Shown here: in pieces, positions 17,612 to 26,994 of the stretch | How the letters are laid out: each line of letters opens with the position of its first letter | Numbering within the stretch: position 1 is the first letter of the stretch | Origin: Novosphingobium sp. | GTDB lineage: Bacteria > Pseudomonadota > Alphaproteobacteria > Sphingomonadales > Sphingomonadaceae | Assembly: GCA_020853995.1 (NCBI GenBank) | Contig: JADYXV010000352.1 | Location: forward strand, 1 to 35,317 | Length of the DNA stretch: 35,317 bases | Direction: 5' to 3' | The notes under the pieces: generated by a model | The model's database searches: none | Seen by the model: the letters and a program-made list of their open reading frames with translations, nothing else | Told to the model about the DNA's origin: nothing | Translations under genes and position numbers: made by a program

Positions 17612-19363
17612 TCAGGGAGCCACTGCGGCCCCTTCACTGCGCGGATCAGCCGCGCCGCGCCACACACCGTCCAGATGTTCGATGGCATTGGCTTTGAACG
17701 AGGGGTTGCGCGCCATGATCTTGGCATGGCCCAACGCCTGCAAGGCCGGGATCATGGTTTCCAATGCCGTACCTTTTTCCACAAACACCGTTTCGCCACC
17801 CGGCGCAAAGACCGTGGGCAGGGCAATGGCATCGCGCGCTGACAGGTTCCAGTCGAGCACGCCGATGATTGCCTTGGCTACTTGCGCGGGGATGGTCGTG
17901 CCGCCAGCCGCGCCGACCGCCAGCCGCAGTTTGCCATCGGGGCCATAGACCAGCGTCGGTGCCATTGAACTGCGCGGACGCTTGCCGCCTTCAACGCGGT
18001 TCGCGGTGGGCTTGCCGTCCTTTTCGGGCACGATGTTGAAATCGGTCAGCTCGTTGTTCAGATAATAGCCGCCCACCATCAGGCCCGATCCGAACGGCCC
18101 TTCGATGGTCGAGGTATAGCTGGTGGAATTGCCCCAGCGGTCCACGGTGACAAAATGCGTTGTGCCATGCTCTTCCTGGCGGGCAGGCCGTGCAAAAGCC
18201 AGCGTTGCCCCCGGCGGTGTGCCGGGAAGGGCGCTTGGCATTGTCGCACTTGGCGAAATCAGCGCCGAACGTGCCGCAAGGTAGGCGGGATCGATCAGCC
18301 CCTTGATCGGCACCGATACGAAATCGGCATCGGCAGCATATTGCTCCCGGTCAGCATAAGCGAGGCGTTGCGATTCAGCGATCAGGTGCCATGCCGTCGG
18401 GTCAGCCGGGCCAAGCGCTTTCATGTCGAAGCGTTCAAGCTGCTTGAGAATGGCGTAAACCGTTGTCGCGCCCGATGACGGCGGCCCCATGCCGCAAATG
18501 CGGTATTGGCGGTATTGCCCGCACACCGCAGGGCGCTCAACGGCTTTGTAAGCGGCAAGGTCTGCCGAGGTCATCGGCGCAGGATTGCGGGGCGCGGTGC
18601 CCACTTTGGTGGCCAGCAAAGTGGCGTTATCGCCGGTATAGAAACTGTCGGCCCCGCGCGCGGCGATGGTTTCCAGCGTAGCGGCCAGCGCCGGATTGCG
18701 CACCAATGTGCCTTCGGGCAGCGGCTGGCCATCAGCGCCATAGAACAGCGCACGGGCATCAGGATCAAGCGCGCCGGTGCGGATCGCGTTGGTCAGCGAT
18801 GCCCGCATGCGCGGAGTTATCTGGTACCCCTCGCGCGCCAGCCTGATCGCGGGCTGAAACAGGGTGCGCCATGAAAGCTTGCCATGTTTGTTGTGCACCA
18901 GGGCGGCAAGGCGAAGATTGCCGGGCACCCCCACACTGCGCCCGCCGGGAACCGCATCGCCATAGGACATCGGCTTGCCATCGACAAAGAACCATTCCGG
19001 CGTGGCGGCTTTGGGTGCGGTTTCGCGCCCGTCTATGGTTGAGACGTTGCCGCCTGCATCGCCCAGAACCAGAAACCCGCCCCCGCCAATGCCCGAACTT
19101 TGCGGCTCGACCACCGTCAGCGCCAGCATCGTGGCGATGGAGGCGTCTACCGCGCTTCCGCCCAGGCGGAGCATTTGCGCGCCTGCCTCTGCGGCGCGCG
19201 GATCGGCTGCCGAGACGAGGCCGGCGCTATCATCGGGAACGCCGCTGGTGGCGGCGGCAGGCGGAGTGCGCGGCGGCACCGAAGCGTTCGGCGGCGGGAC
19301 GCAAGCACTGGCCAGAAGGGCGGCGCTGAGGGGCAGAAAGCGAAGCGTGCGCATGAAGTTCAT
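17612..19363 (-). CDS. ggt: Gamma-glutamyltransferase, lipoprotein-like signal
   Basis: LLASAC lipobox, GGSAVDASIATMLALTVVEPQSSGIGGGGFLV, catalytic region EEHGTTHFVTVDRWGNSTSYTSTIEGPFGSGLMV; start at MNFMRTLRF. Confidence 0.92.
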   Translation of the reverse strand: MNFMRTLRFLPLSAALLASACVPPPNASVPPRTPPAAATSGVPDDSAGLVSAADPRAAEAGAQMLRLGGSAVDASIATMLALTVVEPQSSGIGGGGFLVLGDAGGNVSTIDGRETAPKAATPEWFFVDGKPMSYGDAVPGGRSVGVPGNLRLAALVHNKHGKLSWRTLFQPAIRLAREGYQITPRMRASLTNAIRTGALDPDARALFYGADGQPLPEGTLVRNPALAATLETIAARGADSFYTGDNATLLATKVGTAPRNPAPMTSADLAAYKAVERPAVCGQYRQYRICGMGPPSSGATTVYAILKQLERFDMKALGPADPTAWHLIAESQRLAYADREQYAADADFVSVPIKGLIDPAYLAARSALISPSATMPSALPGTPPGATLAFARPARQEEHGTTHFVTVDRWGNSTSYTSTIEGPFGSGLMVGGYYLNNELTDFNIVPEKDGKPTANRVEGGKRPRSSMAPTLVYGPDGKLRLAVGAAGGTTIPAQVAKAIIGVLDWNLSARDAIALPTVFAPGGETVFVEKGTALETMIPALQALGHAKIMARNPSFKANAIEHLDGVWRGAADPRSEGAAVAP

Positions 19364-19373
19364 GGCCCACACG

Positions 19374-20423
19374 CTATTCGCTGCCGACCGCCTCTGCAAT
19401 GGATGTCAGCCCTGCTTCGCGCACCTTTGTTTCAAGCCCTTTGACAAGGCGGCGGGCAAGCCCCGGCCCTTCATAGACCAGCGCGCTGTAAAGCTGGATC
19501 AGGCTGGCCCCTGCGCGGATGCGGTCCCAGGCATCGTCCACAGTTGAAATGCCGCCAACGCCGACCAGAGGGATCGCCCCGCCGCTGGCCTTGCGGAAAT
19601 CGCGCAGCCGTTGCAGCGCAAGATCGCGCAAGGGTTTGCCCGAAAGCCCGCCTGCCTCGCCCGCATGGGCCGAACGCAGCGCCGGACGCGTAATCGTGGT
19701 GTTCGATATGATGAGCGCAGCCAGCTTCTTTTCCAGCGCGATGCGGCAGATGCTGTCAATATCGGCAGGTTCAAGATCGGGTGCCAGTTTCAGGAATACC
19801 GGCACATGGCTGTTGCCGCGCGCTTCCAGCACACCGTCAAGCAATGCGGATAGCGCGCCTTCATCCTGCAAGGCGCGCAGGCCCGGTGTGTTGGGCGAGG
19901 AGATGTTCACCGTGAGATAGGACGCCAGCGGCGCCATAAGCCGGGTCATCTGCGCGTAATCGGCAATGCGATCAGGCGAATCCTTGTTCGCACCGATATT
20001 TACGCCAACGATACCCGGAAGACCGTGCGCGCCGGTTTCGCGCCGCCGCATCAACCGGTTGGTCACTGCTTGCGCACCTTCGTTGTTAAACCCCATGCGA
20101 TTGATCACAGCGAGGTCTTCAACCAGCCGGAACAGGCGCGGCTTGGGGTTGCCCTCTTGGGGAAGGGGTGTGACCGTGCCGACCTCGACCGAACCGAATC
20201 CGAATCCCAGCATGGCATCGGGCACTTCGGCGTTCTTGTCGAAGCCGGGGGCCATGCCGACCGGATTGGGAAAGACTATCCCGCCAATCCGTTGCGCAAG
20301 GGTGGGGGTGGGCGCAGCCCGCGAACCATTTTGCATTAATCCCAATGCCTTGATCGTCAGGCGATGGGCTGGTTCGGCAGGGATGCGGAAAATCAGGGGG
20401 CGCAACAAGGAAAAAGGCGTCAC
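19374..20423 (-). CDS. pyrD: Dihydroorotate dehydrogenase (quinone), class 2
   Basis: NPVGMAPGFDKNAEVPDAMLGFGFGSVEVGTVTPLPQEGNPKPRLFRL, INRMGFNNEG, VNISSPNTPGLRALQ. GTG start at 20423 inferred. Confidence 0.95.
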   Translation of the reverse strand: MTPFSLLRPLIFRIPAEPAHRLTIKALGLMQNGSRAAPTPTLAQRIGGIVFPNPVGMAPGFDKNAEVPDAMLGFGFGSVEVGTVTPLPQEGNPKPRLFRLVEDLAVINRMGFNNEGAQAVTNRLMRRRETGAHGLPGIVGVNIGANKDSPDRIADYAQMTRLMAPLASYLTVNISSPNTPGLRALQDEGALSALLDGVLEARGNSHVPVFLKLAPDLEPADIDSICRIALEKKLAALIISNTTITRPALRSAHAGEAGGLSGKPLRDLALQRLRDFRKASGGAIPLVGVGGISTVDDAWDRIRAGASLIQLYSALVYEGPGLARRLVKGLETKVREAGLTSIAEAVGSE

Positions 20424-20639
20424 AGGTATCGGTCCAATTGGGCGTCCATTACTGCAAGGGCGGAAACGCGCTTGCACCACGGCGCTTTGTTTTTTGTCCT
20501 ATTGCGCCTGCATACAGCAACGGCCAAGTCCTTACTTTGCGGAACTAACAGCAATTGTCATCGAATGATCGGGGTATGTTGCTTCAATGCAACCGATTTT
20601 GTCGAATTCATACAATTCATAACAGGCCCGACTGCGTAG

Positions 20640-20737
20640 CTAGTCCTTGCGACCCGAAGGGCTCGGTGCACTTTAGTGCTGAGTTCTCGACTTTAAGGCG
20701 GCCGAACACCCTCAAAGGTTTCGGCCGCCCTTTTTTT
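20640..20737 (+). ncRNA. Candidate small RNA ending at an orphan intrinsic terminator (5' end undefined)
   Basis: No plausible + strand CDS upstream; small hairpins CCC-GAA-GGG (20653-20661) and GCAC-TTTA-GTGC (20668-20679), then a strong terminator. Confidence 0.55.
20697..20737 (+). terminator. Rho-independent terminator
   Basis: GGCGGCCGAA (20697-20706) / TTCGGCCGCC (20720-20729) perfect 10-bp stem, followed by C and T7. Confidence 0.9.
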
Positions 20738-20863
20738 GCCCCCGGTTGATATGCCCGGCACATTGGTCCGCGAACCCCGCCTTGTATCTTGTGAATCGAG
20801 CGTCTAGATAACCGGAGTGAGTCGGTCTGATTTCATTTCGGACCCTCCGGGACCAACCAGACG

Positions 20864-21304
20864 ATGCGCCTTTCCAGCATGGCCGATTATGCCGTCGTAA
20901 CGATGAGCGCCGCCGCGCGCCATTGCGGGCATGCGCGTGTTTCGGCCCAGCAACTGGCTGACGAAACGGGCCTGCCTGCGCCCACGGTGCAAAAACTGGT
21001 CAGCAAATTGTCGGCAGCAGGGCTGTTGAAATCGGTGCGCGGCGCAGGTGGCGGGCTAAAATTGGCACGCCCTGCCGCTGCGATTACGCTGGCTGATATT
21101 GTTGAGGCGGTGGAAGGCCCGATTGCGATGGCACCTTGCAGCGATCATGGTCGCCACGATTGCACGCTCGAAGCCGCCTGTTCAATCCGTCCGCACTGGC
21201 CCGCTGTTGATGCCGCATTGCGCGGCGCGCTGGCCGGAATTTCGCTCACCCAATTGTCCCGTCCCGCTGGAATTGCGGCCCCGGTGGCGGAGGTTATGGC
21301 ATGA
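20864..21304 (+). CDS. Rrf2-family SUF system Fe-S cluster assembly regulator
   Basis: [20 protein letters not shown]...[45 protein letters not shown]; cysteines [15 protein letters not shown]; directly coupled to sufB. Confidence 0.93.
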   Translation: MRLSSMADYAVVTMSAAARHCGHARVSAQQLADETGLPAPTVQKLVSKLSAAGLLKSVRGAGGGLKLARPAAAITLADIVEAVEGPIAMAPCSDHGRHDCTLEAACSIRPHWPAVDAALRGALAGISLTQLSRPAGIAAPVAEVMA

Positions 21305-22782
21305 CAGACGACGTTTACATCAAAGATCAGGCAGCGCACGATGCGGCTGCCAAAGTGGCCGATTATGAACATGGCTGGTCATCCGACATTGAACAGGAAT
21401 ATGGCCCCAAAGGCCTGTCCGAAGATACCGTCCGCTATATCTCGGCCAAAAAGGACGAGCCGGAGTGGATGCTCGAATGGCGGCTCAAGGCCTATCGCCA
21501 CTGGCTGACGATGCCCACGCCCGATTGGGCCAAGCTGAACGTCCCGCCGATTGATTATCAGGACGCCTATTACTGGGCCGCGCCCAAAACCAAGCCCAAG
21601 CTCGGCAGTCTGGACGAGGTTGATCCCGAAATCCTGCGCATTTACGAAAAGCTGGGCATTCCGCTGGCTGAACAGGAAGTGCTCGCCGGTGTTGAAGGCG
21701 CGCGCCGTGTGGCCGTGGATGCGGTGTTTGACAGCGTTTCGGTCGCCACCACCTTCCGCAAGGAACTGGAAGCCGCAGGCGTCATCTTCCGCTCTATCAG
21801 TGAAGCGATCCGCGAATATCCTGAGCATGTGAAGAAGTGGCTGGGCAAGGTCGTGCCGATGCACGACAACTACTTTGCCGCGCTGAACTGCGCGGTCTTT
21901 TCCGACGGCACTTTCGTCTACATCCCCGAAGGCGTGCGCTGCCCGATGGAGCTTTCCACCTATTTCCGCATCAATGCTGAAAACACCGGACAGTTCGAAC
22001 GCACGCTGATCGTGGCCGACAAGGGCAGCTATGTCAGTTACCTCGAAGGCTGCACCGCGCCGATGCGCGATGAAAACCAGCTTCACGCCGCCGTGGTCGA
22101 ACTCGTCGCGATGGACGATGCCGAGATCAAGTATTCCACCGTGCAGAACTGGTATCCCGGCAATGCCGAGGGCCTTGGTGGCATCTACAATTTCGTCACC
22201 AAGCGCGCGCTGTGCCAAGGCAAACGCTCAAAGGTTTCGTGGACGCAGGTTGAAACCGGCTCTGCGATCACGTGGAAGTATCCAAGCTGCGTTCTCAATG
22301 GTGATGATTCGGTGGGCGAGTTCTACTCGGTCGCGGTCACCAACAATTACCAGCAGGCCGATACCGGCACCAAGATGATCCACAACGGCAAGCGCACCCG
22401 CTCGACCATCGTGTCGAAGGGCATTTCTGCGGGCAAGTCGAACAACACCTATCGCGGCCTTGTTCGCGTCGCGCCGGGTGCCGATGGCGTGCGCAATTTC
22501 ACCCAGTGCGACAGCCTGCTGCTGGGCGCTGATTGCGGCGCGCATACCGTGCCCTACATCGAAGTGCGCAACCCCACCGCCACCATCGAACATGAAGCCA
22601 CCACCAGCAAGATCAGCGACGATCAGCTCTACTACGCCATGCAGCGTGGCCTCGATCAGGAAAGCGCCGTCGCCCTGATCGTCAACGGCTTCGCCCGCGA
22701 AGTGCTCAAGCAATTGCCGATGGAATTTGCAGTCGAAGCGCAAAAGCTGCTGGGCATCAGCCTTGAAGGATCAGTCGGTTGA
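21301..22782 (+). CDS. sufB: Fe-S cluster assembly protein SufB
   Basis: [27 protein letters not shown]...[36 protein letters not shown]...; [24 protein letters not shown]. Confidence 0.97.
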   Translation: MTDDVYIKDQAAHDAAAKVADYEHGWSSDIEQEYGPKGLSEDTVRYISAKKDEPEWMLEWRLKAYRHWLTMPTPDWAKLNVPPIDYQDAYYWAAPKTKPKLGSLDEVDPEILRIYEKLGIPLAEQEVLAGVEGARRVAVDAVFDSVSVATTFRKELEAAGVIFRSISEAIREYPEHVKKWLGKVVPMHDNYFAALNCAVFSDGTFVYIPEGVRCPMELSTYFRINAENTGQFERTLIVADKGSYVSYLEGCTAPMRDENQLHAAVVELVAMDDAEIKYSTVQNWYPGNAEGLGGIYNFVTKRALCQGKRSKVSWTQVETGSAITWKYPSCVLNGDDSVGEFYSVAVTNNYQQADTGTKMIHNGKRTRSTIVSKGISAGKSNNTYRGLVRVAPGADGVRNFTQCDSLLLGADCGAHTVPYIEVRNPTATIEHEATTSKISDDQLYYAMQRGLDQESAVALIVNGFAREVLKQLPMEFAVEAQKLLGISLEGSVG

Positions 22783-23258
22783 AGAAAACCCTTACCCTGC
22801 GCCCCGCCAGTGAACGCGAAGATGCGCCCAAGCTTCAGCGCAAGGGGCGCGGCTGGAACATTGCCGAATCGCGGCTGGATGCGATCCACGAACTGGCGCG
22901 CGAACGCAAACGCAACCCCACGCCTGCCCAAGTGGCATTGGCCGATGAACTGGCGAAGGAAGATCTGGGCCAATACAAGCCCAAGAGCTTCACCGTCATC
23001 GGCTCGGCCATCGCCAACTTCGCCTGTCTGCCGCTGAAGCTGGTCGTGCTGATCGATGAAGGCGATGTTCCCGCCGAAATCGAACACCGCCGCGACAAGA
23101 GCCTGACCGAAGTCGGCATCAAAGTGGTGCGCTATACCGCCGAAGACGTGCTGGCCGATCCCGAAGGCATCTCACGCGACACAGTTGCCGCGATGAAGGC
23201 GCGTTATGAAGAATTGCGCGCCAATTCACGCCCCCGCACGGGTGGTTACCGCCGGTGA
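22779..23258 (+). CDS. DUF559-family-like protein with apparently lost nuclease residues
   Basis: Gapless 50-residue alignment by eye with the following ORF ([10 protein letters not shown]...VIGSAIANF vs RLDELNTHAR...VIGSAIADF); D-to-N and E-to-L at the presumed catalytic positions; TTG start overlapping the sufB stop. Confidence 0.7.
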   Translation: MKKTLTLRPASEREDAPKLQRKGRGWNIAESRLDAIHELARERKRNPTPAQVALADELAKEDLGQYKPKSFTVIGSAIANFACLPLKLVVLIDEGDVPAEIEHRRDKSLTEVGIKVVRYTAEDVLADPEGISRDTVAAMKARYEELRANSRPRTGGYRR

Positions 23259-23737
23259 CGCTCACTTCGCGCGATACATCTGCACGCACCAACTCCCCTC
23301 CCCTTCAGGGGAGGGGCCGGGGGTGGGGGCTATCGGCCGCGCGCCTCGATGAGTTGAATACCCACGCCCGCACCATGCGCAACCAACCTACCGAGCCCGA
23401 AAAGCGGCTGTGGCAGGTGCTCAAAGGCGCGCAACTGGGCGGATACAAGTTTCTCAGGCAAGCCGTGATTGGCAGTGCCATTGCGGATTTCCTTTGCCCG
23501 CAAAAGGGTCTGATCGTCGAAGTTGATGGCAGCACACACACTGATCCCGCAGCCGATGCTCGGCGCACCGAGCGTCTTGAATCACTCGGGTTTCAGGTTG
23601 TGAGGGTGACAAACGGCGATGTGATGCAGAACCTCGAAGGCGTCCAGCGGATGGTTCTGGATGCTCTTGATAGCTTGCCTGATCGGCGAAGCCCCCACCC
23701 CAACCCCTCCCCTGAAGGGGAGGGGCTTGAAGGATGA
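23255..23737 (+). CDS. DUF559 domain protein (Vsr-like PD-(D/E)XK endonuclease superfamily)
   Basis: QPTEPEKRLWQVLKGAQLGGYKFLRQAVIGSAIADFLCPQKGLIVEVDGSTHTDPAADARRTERLESLGFQVVRVTNGDVMQNLEGV. Confidence 0.88.
   Translation: MTLTSRDTSARTNSPPLQGRGRGWGLSAARLDELNTHARTMRNQPTEPEKRLWQVLKGAQLGGYKFLRQAVIGSAIADFLCPQKGLIVEVDGSTHTDPAADARRTERLESLGFQVVRVTNGDVMQNLEGVQRMVLDALDSLPDRRSPHPNPSPEGEGLEG
23293..23330 (+). repeat. G-rich palindromic repeat, left copy flanking the DUF559 gene
   Basis: CTCCCCTCCCCTTCAGGGGAGGGGCCGGGGGTGGGGGC; encodes SPPLQGRGRGWG. Confidence 0.9.
23691..23726 (-). repeat. G-rich palindromic repeat, right inverted copy flanking the DUF559 gene
   Basis: GCCCCCACCCCAACCCCTCCCCTGAAGGGGAGGGGC, near-perfect reverse complement of 23293-23330; encodes PHPNPSPEGEG. 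Confidence 0.9.
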
Positions 23738-24483
23738 TCATGCTCAACATTGAAAACCTCTCCGCCACTGTTGCTGACAAGCAGATCCTCAAGGGCCTGT
23801 CGCTCACCATCAATCCGGGCGAAATCCATGCGATCATGGGGCCGAACGGTGCGGGCAAATCGACGCTGGGCTATACGCTGGGCGGACGTCCCGGCTATGA
23901 AGTGACCGGCGGCAGCGTCAGCTTTGCAGGCGAAGACCTTTTCGCGCTTGAACCGCATGAGCGAGCGGCGGCGGGCCTGTTCCTCGGCTTCCAGTATCCG
24001 GTTGAAATTCCCGGCGTTTCCTTTGTGCAATTCCTGCGTGAAGCGGCCAACGCGCAGCGCAAGGTGCGCGGGGAAGCGCCGCTTTCGGGCGGGGAGTTCC
24101 TCAAGCTCGCCAAGGAAAAGGCAGGGCTTTTGCGCATGGACATGGACATGCTCAAGCGTCCGGTAAACGTCGGCTTTTCGGGCGGTGAAAAGAAGCGCGC
24201 CGAGATGGTGCAAATGGGCATCCTCGATCCCAAGCTGGCGATCCTCGACGAAACCGATTCCGGCCTTGATATCGATGCGCTGCGCATCTGCGGCGAAGGC
24301 ATCAACGCGATCATGCGCAAACCCGATAAAGCCGTGCTGCTGATCACGCACTACCAGCGCCTGCTTGATTACGTGAAGCCCGATTTCGTCCACGTGCTGG
24401 CCGGTGGCCGCATCGTGCGCACTGGCGGCCCTGAACTGGCGCTGGAACTCGAAGAGCAAGGCTACGAGGCGGTGGCCGCGTGA
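23734..24483 (+). CDS. sufC: Fe-S cluster assembly ATPase SufC
   Basis: IMGPNGAGKSTLGYTLGGRPGYEVTGGSVSFAGEDL, GFSGGEKKRAEMVQMGILDPKLAILDETDSGLDIDAL. Confidence 0.97.
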   Translation: MIMLNIENLSATVADKQILKGLSLTINPGEIHAIMGPNGAGKSTLGYTLGGRPGYEVTGGSVSFAGEDLFALEPHERAAAGLFLGFQYPVEIPGVSFVQFLREAANAQRKVRGEAPLSGGEFLKLAKEKAGLLRMDMDMLKRPVNVGFSGGEKKRAEMVQMGILDPKLAILDETDSGLDIDALRICGEGINAIMRKPDKAVLLITHYQRLLDYVKPDFVHVLAGGRIVRTGGPELALELEEQGYEAVAA

Positions 24484-25217
24484 GCGATACGTTGACCCTG
24501 CCCACCCGCCGGGACGAGGCGTTCCGCTATGCGGATCTGGCCGCGCTCGCGCCGCTGTGGCCCTTGGCAACGCAGGAAATCCGCGTCAGCGCGGGCGAAG
24601 AAGGTGCGCTTGCATTGGTGCTTGATGGCACCAGTGCCGATGCGCGTGAACTTTCCATCGTGCTGGAAGACGGCGCTTCGTTCGATCTGCGCGTGCTGAA
24701 CGCCGGTTCTGCCTATGGCCGCATCGCGGTGTCGGTAACGCTGGGTAAAGCGGCCAAGTTCCACCTTGGCGCGGCGCAAATCGCAGGCGGCGATCAGACC
24801 GCCGAGATCGTCACGCAAGTCACGCATGCCGAGCCTGATGCGGTATCTACGCAAATCGTACGCTCAGTGCTGGCGGGCCACGCCACCGGCACGTACCTTG
24901 GCAAAGTGGCCGTGGCGCGCGGGGCCATTGGCACAGACGGTTCGCAATCGATCCGCGCCATGCTGCTGGACCGCACCGCGACCGCCAATGCCCGGCCCGA
25001 GCTGGAAATCTATGCCGACGACGTGAAATGCGCGCATGGCTGTGCCGTGGGCGAACTCGATCCGCAAAGCCTGTTCTACCTCGCCCAGCGCGGGCTGCCA
25101 CCGGCGCAGGCCAAGAAGCTGATGTTGCAGGCCTTCATTGCCGAAGCCTTTGTTGGCGCGGCTGATGAAGACGCACTGACCGAAACGGCGCTCGCTGCGT
25201 TGGAGGCCATGCTGTGA
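24480..25217 (+). CDS. sufD: Fe-S cluster assembly protein SufD
   Basis: RPELEIYADDVKCAHGCAVGELDPQSLFYLAQRGLPPAQAKKLMLQAFIAEAF. Confidence 0.95.
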   Translation: MSDTLTLPTRRDEAFRYADLAALAPLWPLATQEIRVSAGEEGALALVLDGTSADARELSIVLEDGASFDLRVLNAGSAYGRIAVSVTLGKAAKFHLGAAQIAGGDQTAEIVTQVTHAEPDAVSTQIVRSVLAGHATGTYLGKVAVARGAIGTDGSQSIRAMLLDRTATANARPELEIYADDVKCAHGCAVGELDPQSLFYLAQRGLPPAQAKKLMLQAFIAEAFVGAADEDALTETALAALEAML

Positions 25218-26425
25218 ACACCGCAACGCTTACGCGCGAAGCGCAATGGCCCGGCCTCGTCAACCCGGACGGCAGCCGCTGGCACTACCTGGACACCGCC
25301 GCCACCGCGCAAAAACCGCAAGCCGTTATCGATGCGATGATGCGCGCCTTGGGCAGCGATTATGCCACCGTCCATCGCGGCGTCTATGCCCGCTCGGCCG
25401 ATATGACGCTGGCCTTCGAAGCCGCGCGCCGCAAAGTGGCCGCGCTGATCGGTGCGCAGGAAAGCGAACTCGTGTTCACACGCGGCGCGACCGAGGCAAT
25501 CAACCTTGTTGCGCAGACATGGGGTATGGCTAATCTCAAGGCTGGTGACCGCATCCTGCTCTCGCAGCTTGAGCATCATTCCAACATCGTGCCCTGGCAA
25601 TTGCTGCGTGATCGGACCGGCGTTGAAATTGACGTCTGTCCGATCACCGAAGACGGCCAGATCGATCTTGCCGCCGCTGAACGGATGTTGACGCCCGCGC
25701 ACAAACTGGTGTCGTTCGCGCATGTGTCCAACGTGCTGGGCTCCGTGCTTCACGTGGAACATGCGGTGAAGCTGGCGCGCAATGTCGGCGCGAAAATCCT
25801 GCTCGATGGCTGCCAGTCGGTTGCGCGGATCGCGGTGGATGTCCATGCGATTGATGCTGATTTCTACGTGTTTTCAGCGCACAAGCTCTATGGCCCCACC
25901 GGCATCGGCGCGCTTTGGGCAAAGCCTGAAATCCTTGACGCCATGCCGCCATGGCAGGGCGGCGGCGCGATGATTGATCGCGTAACCTTTGAAAAGACGA
26001 CATATGCCCCCGCGCCCCAGCGTTTCGAGGCCGGAACGCCCGCAATCGTCGAGGCCATCGGTTTTGGCGCGGCAGCAGATTACGTCACCGGCGTCGGCCT
26101 CGATGTGATCCATGCCCATGAAACCGCGCTGGTGGCCAAGGCGCGTGAGGCTTTGCAGGCGATGAACTCGATCCGCCTGTTCGGGCCGGACGACAGCGCC
26201 GGGATCGTCAGCTTTGCGATGGAGGGGGTACACCCCCATGATCTGGGCACGATCCTTGACGAGGAAGGCGTGGCAATCCGCGCCGGGCACCATTGCGCGC
26301 AGCCCTTGATGGATCACCTTGGCGTTCCTGCCACGGCCCGCGCCAGTTTTGGCATTTATAGCGATGAAAGCGATATCGCCGCATTGGTGCGCGGTATCGA
26401 AAGGACCAAGAGGATTTTCGGATGA
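25214..26425 (+). CDS. sufS: Cysteine desulfurase SufS
   Basis: YLDTAATAQKPQAVIDAM, SELVFTRGATEAINLVAQTWG, DFYVFSAHKLYGPTGIGALWAK, IRAGHHCAQPLM. Confidence 0.97.
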   Translation: MNTATLTREAQWPGLVNPDGSRWHYLDTAATAQKPQAVIDAMMRALGSDYATVHRGVYARSADMTLAFEAARRKVAALIGAQESELVFTRGATEAINLVAQTWGMANLKAGDRILLSQLEHHSNIVPWQLLRDRTGVEIDVCPITEDGQIDLAAAERMLTPAHKLVSFAHVSNVLGSVLHVEHAVKLARNVGAKILLDGCQSVARIAVDVHAIDADFYVFSAHKLYGPTGIGALWAKPEILDAMPPWQGGGAMIDRVTFEKTTYAPAPQRFEAGTPAIVEAIGFGAAADYVTGVGLDVIHAHETALVAKAREALQAMNSIRLFGPDDSAGIVSFAMEGVHPHDLGTILDEEGVAIRAGHHCAQPLMDHLGVPATARASFGIYSDESDIAALVRGIERTKRIFG

Positions 26426-26910
26426 GCGTAGAGGATCCCAAATTCGCCGTCGAAGAAGTGGAAGCGGTCAGCATGCCGCGCCGTGCGCGCGTGGACGACA
26501 TTCCCGAACCTGTAGAAACGCCCGCTGAAAAGCTGGATCGCAAGCGCGATTACCTCGAAGGCTTCCTTGCGGCCAAGCCCGAAGGCGTTGCGCCCAGTGA
26601 ACCCGGTGGGGACATCTACGAAGGCGTGATCAGCGCGCTGAAAGAGATTTTCGATCCGGAAATCCCGGTCAACATCTACGACCTTGGCCTGATTTATGGC
26701 GTCGAAGTTGATGATGAAGCGCACGTGATCGTCAATATGACGCTGACCACGCCCCATTGCCCGGTGGCCGAATCAATGCCCGCCGAGGTGGAACTGCGCG
26801 TCTGTGCGGTGCCCGGTGTGCGCGATGCCGAGGTTAATCTGGTGTGGGACCCCGCATGGGACCCGCAGAAGATGAGCGATGAAGCCAAGCTAGAGCTTGG
26901 GATGTTGTAA
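26422..26910 (+). CDS. sufT: SUF system Fe-S assembly protein SufT (MIP18/DUF59 family)
   Basis: VISALKEIFDPEIPVNIYDLGLIYGVEVDDEAHVIVNMTLTTPHCPVAESMPAEVE. Confidence 0.93.
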   Translation: MSVEDPKFAVEEVEAVSMPRRARVDDIPEPVETPAEKLDRKRDYLEGFLAAKPEGVAPSEPGGDIYEGVISALKEIFDPEIPVNIYDLGLIYGVEVDDEAHVIVNMTLTTPHCPVAESMPAEVELRVCAVPGVRDAEVNLVWDPAWDPQKMSDEAKLELGML

Positions 26911-26914
26911 GATA

Positions 26915-26963
26915 CTCCCCTCCCGGCCTGAATCGGATTTTGGCGGGAGGGGTTGGGGGTGGG
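26915..26963 (+). repeat. G-rich palindromic repeat, left copy of sufT-sufA intergenic pair
   Basis: CTCCCCTCCCGGCCTGAATCGGATTTTGGCGGGAGGGGTTGGGGGTGGGC. Confidence 0.85.
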
Positions 26964-26994
26964 CAGAGGCCAAGCGCATCCCTATGTAAAGAAG

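Noticed and set aside
19966-20639. Plus-strand ORFs across the pyrD 5' region (19966-20568, 20364-20639) as the gene terminated at 20737
   Set aside because: Antisense to pyrD, with no recognisable domain and atypical composition; not convincing coding sequence
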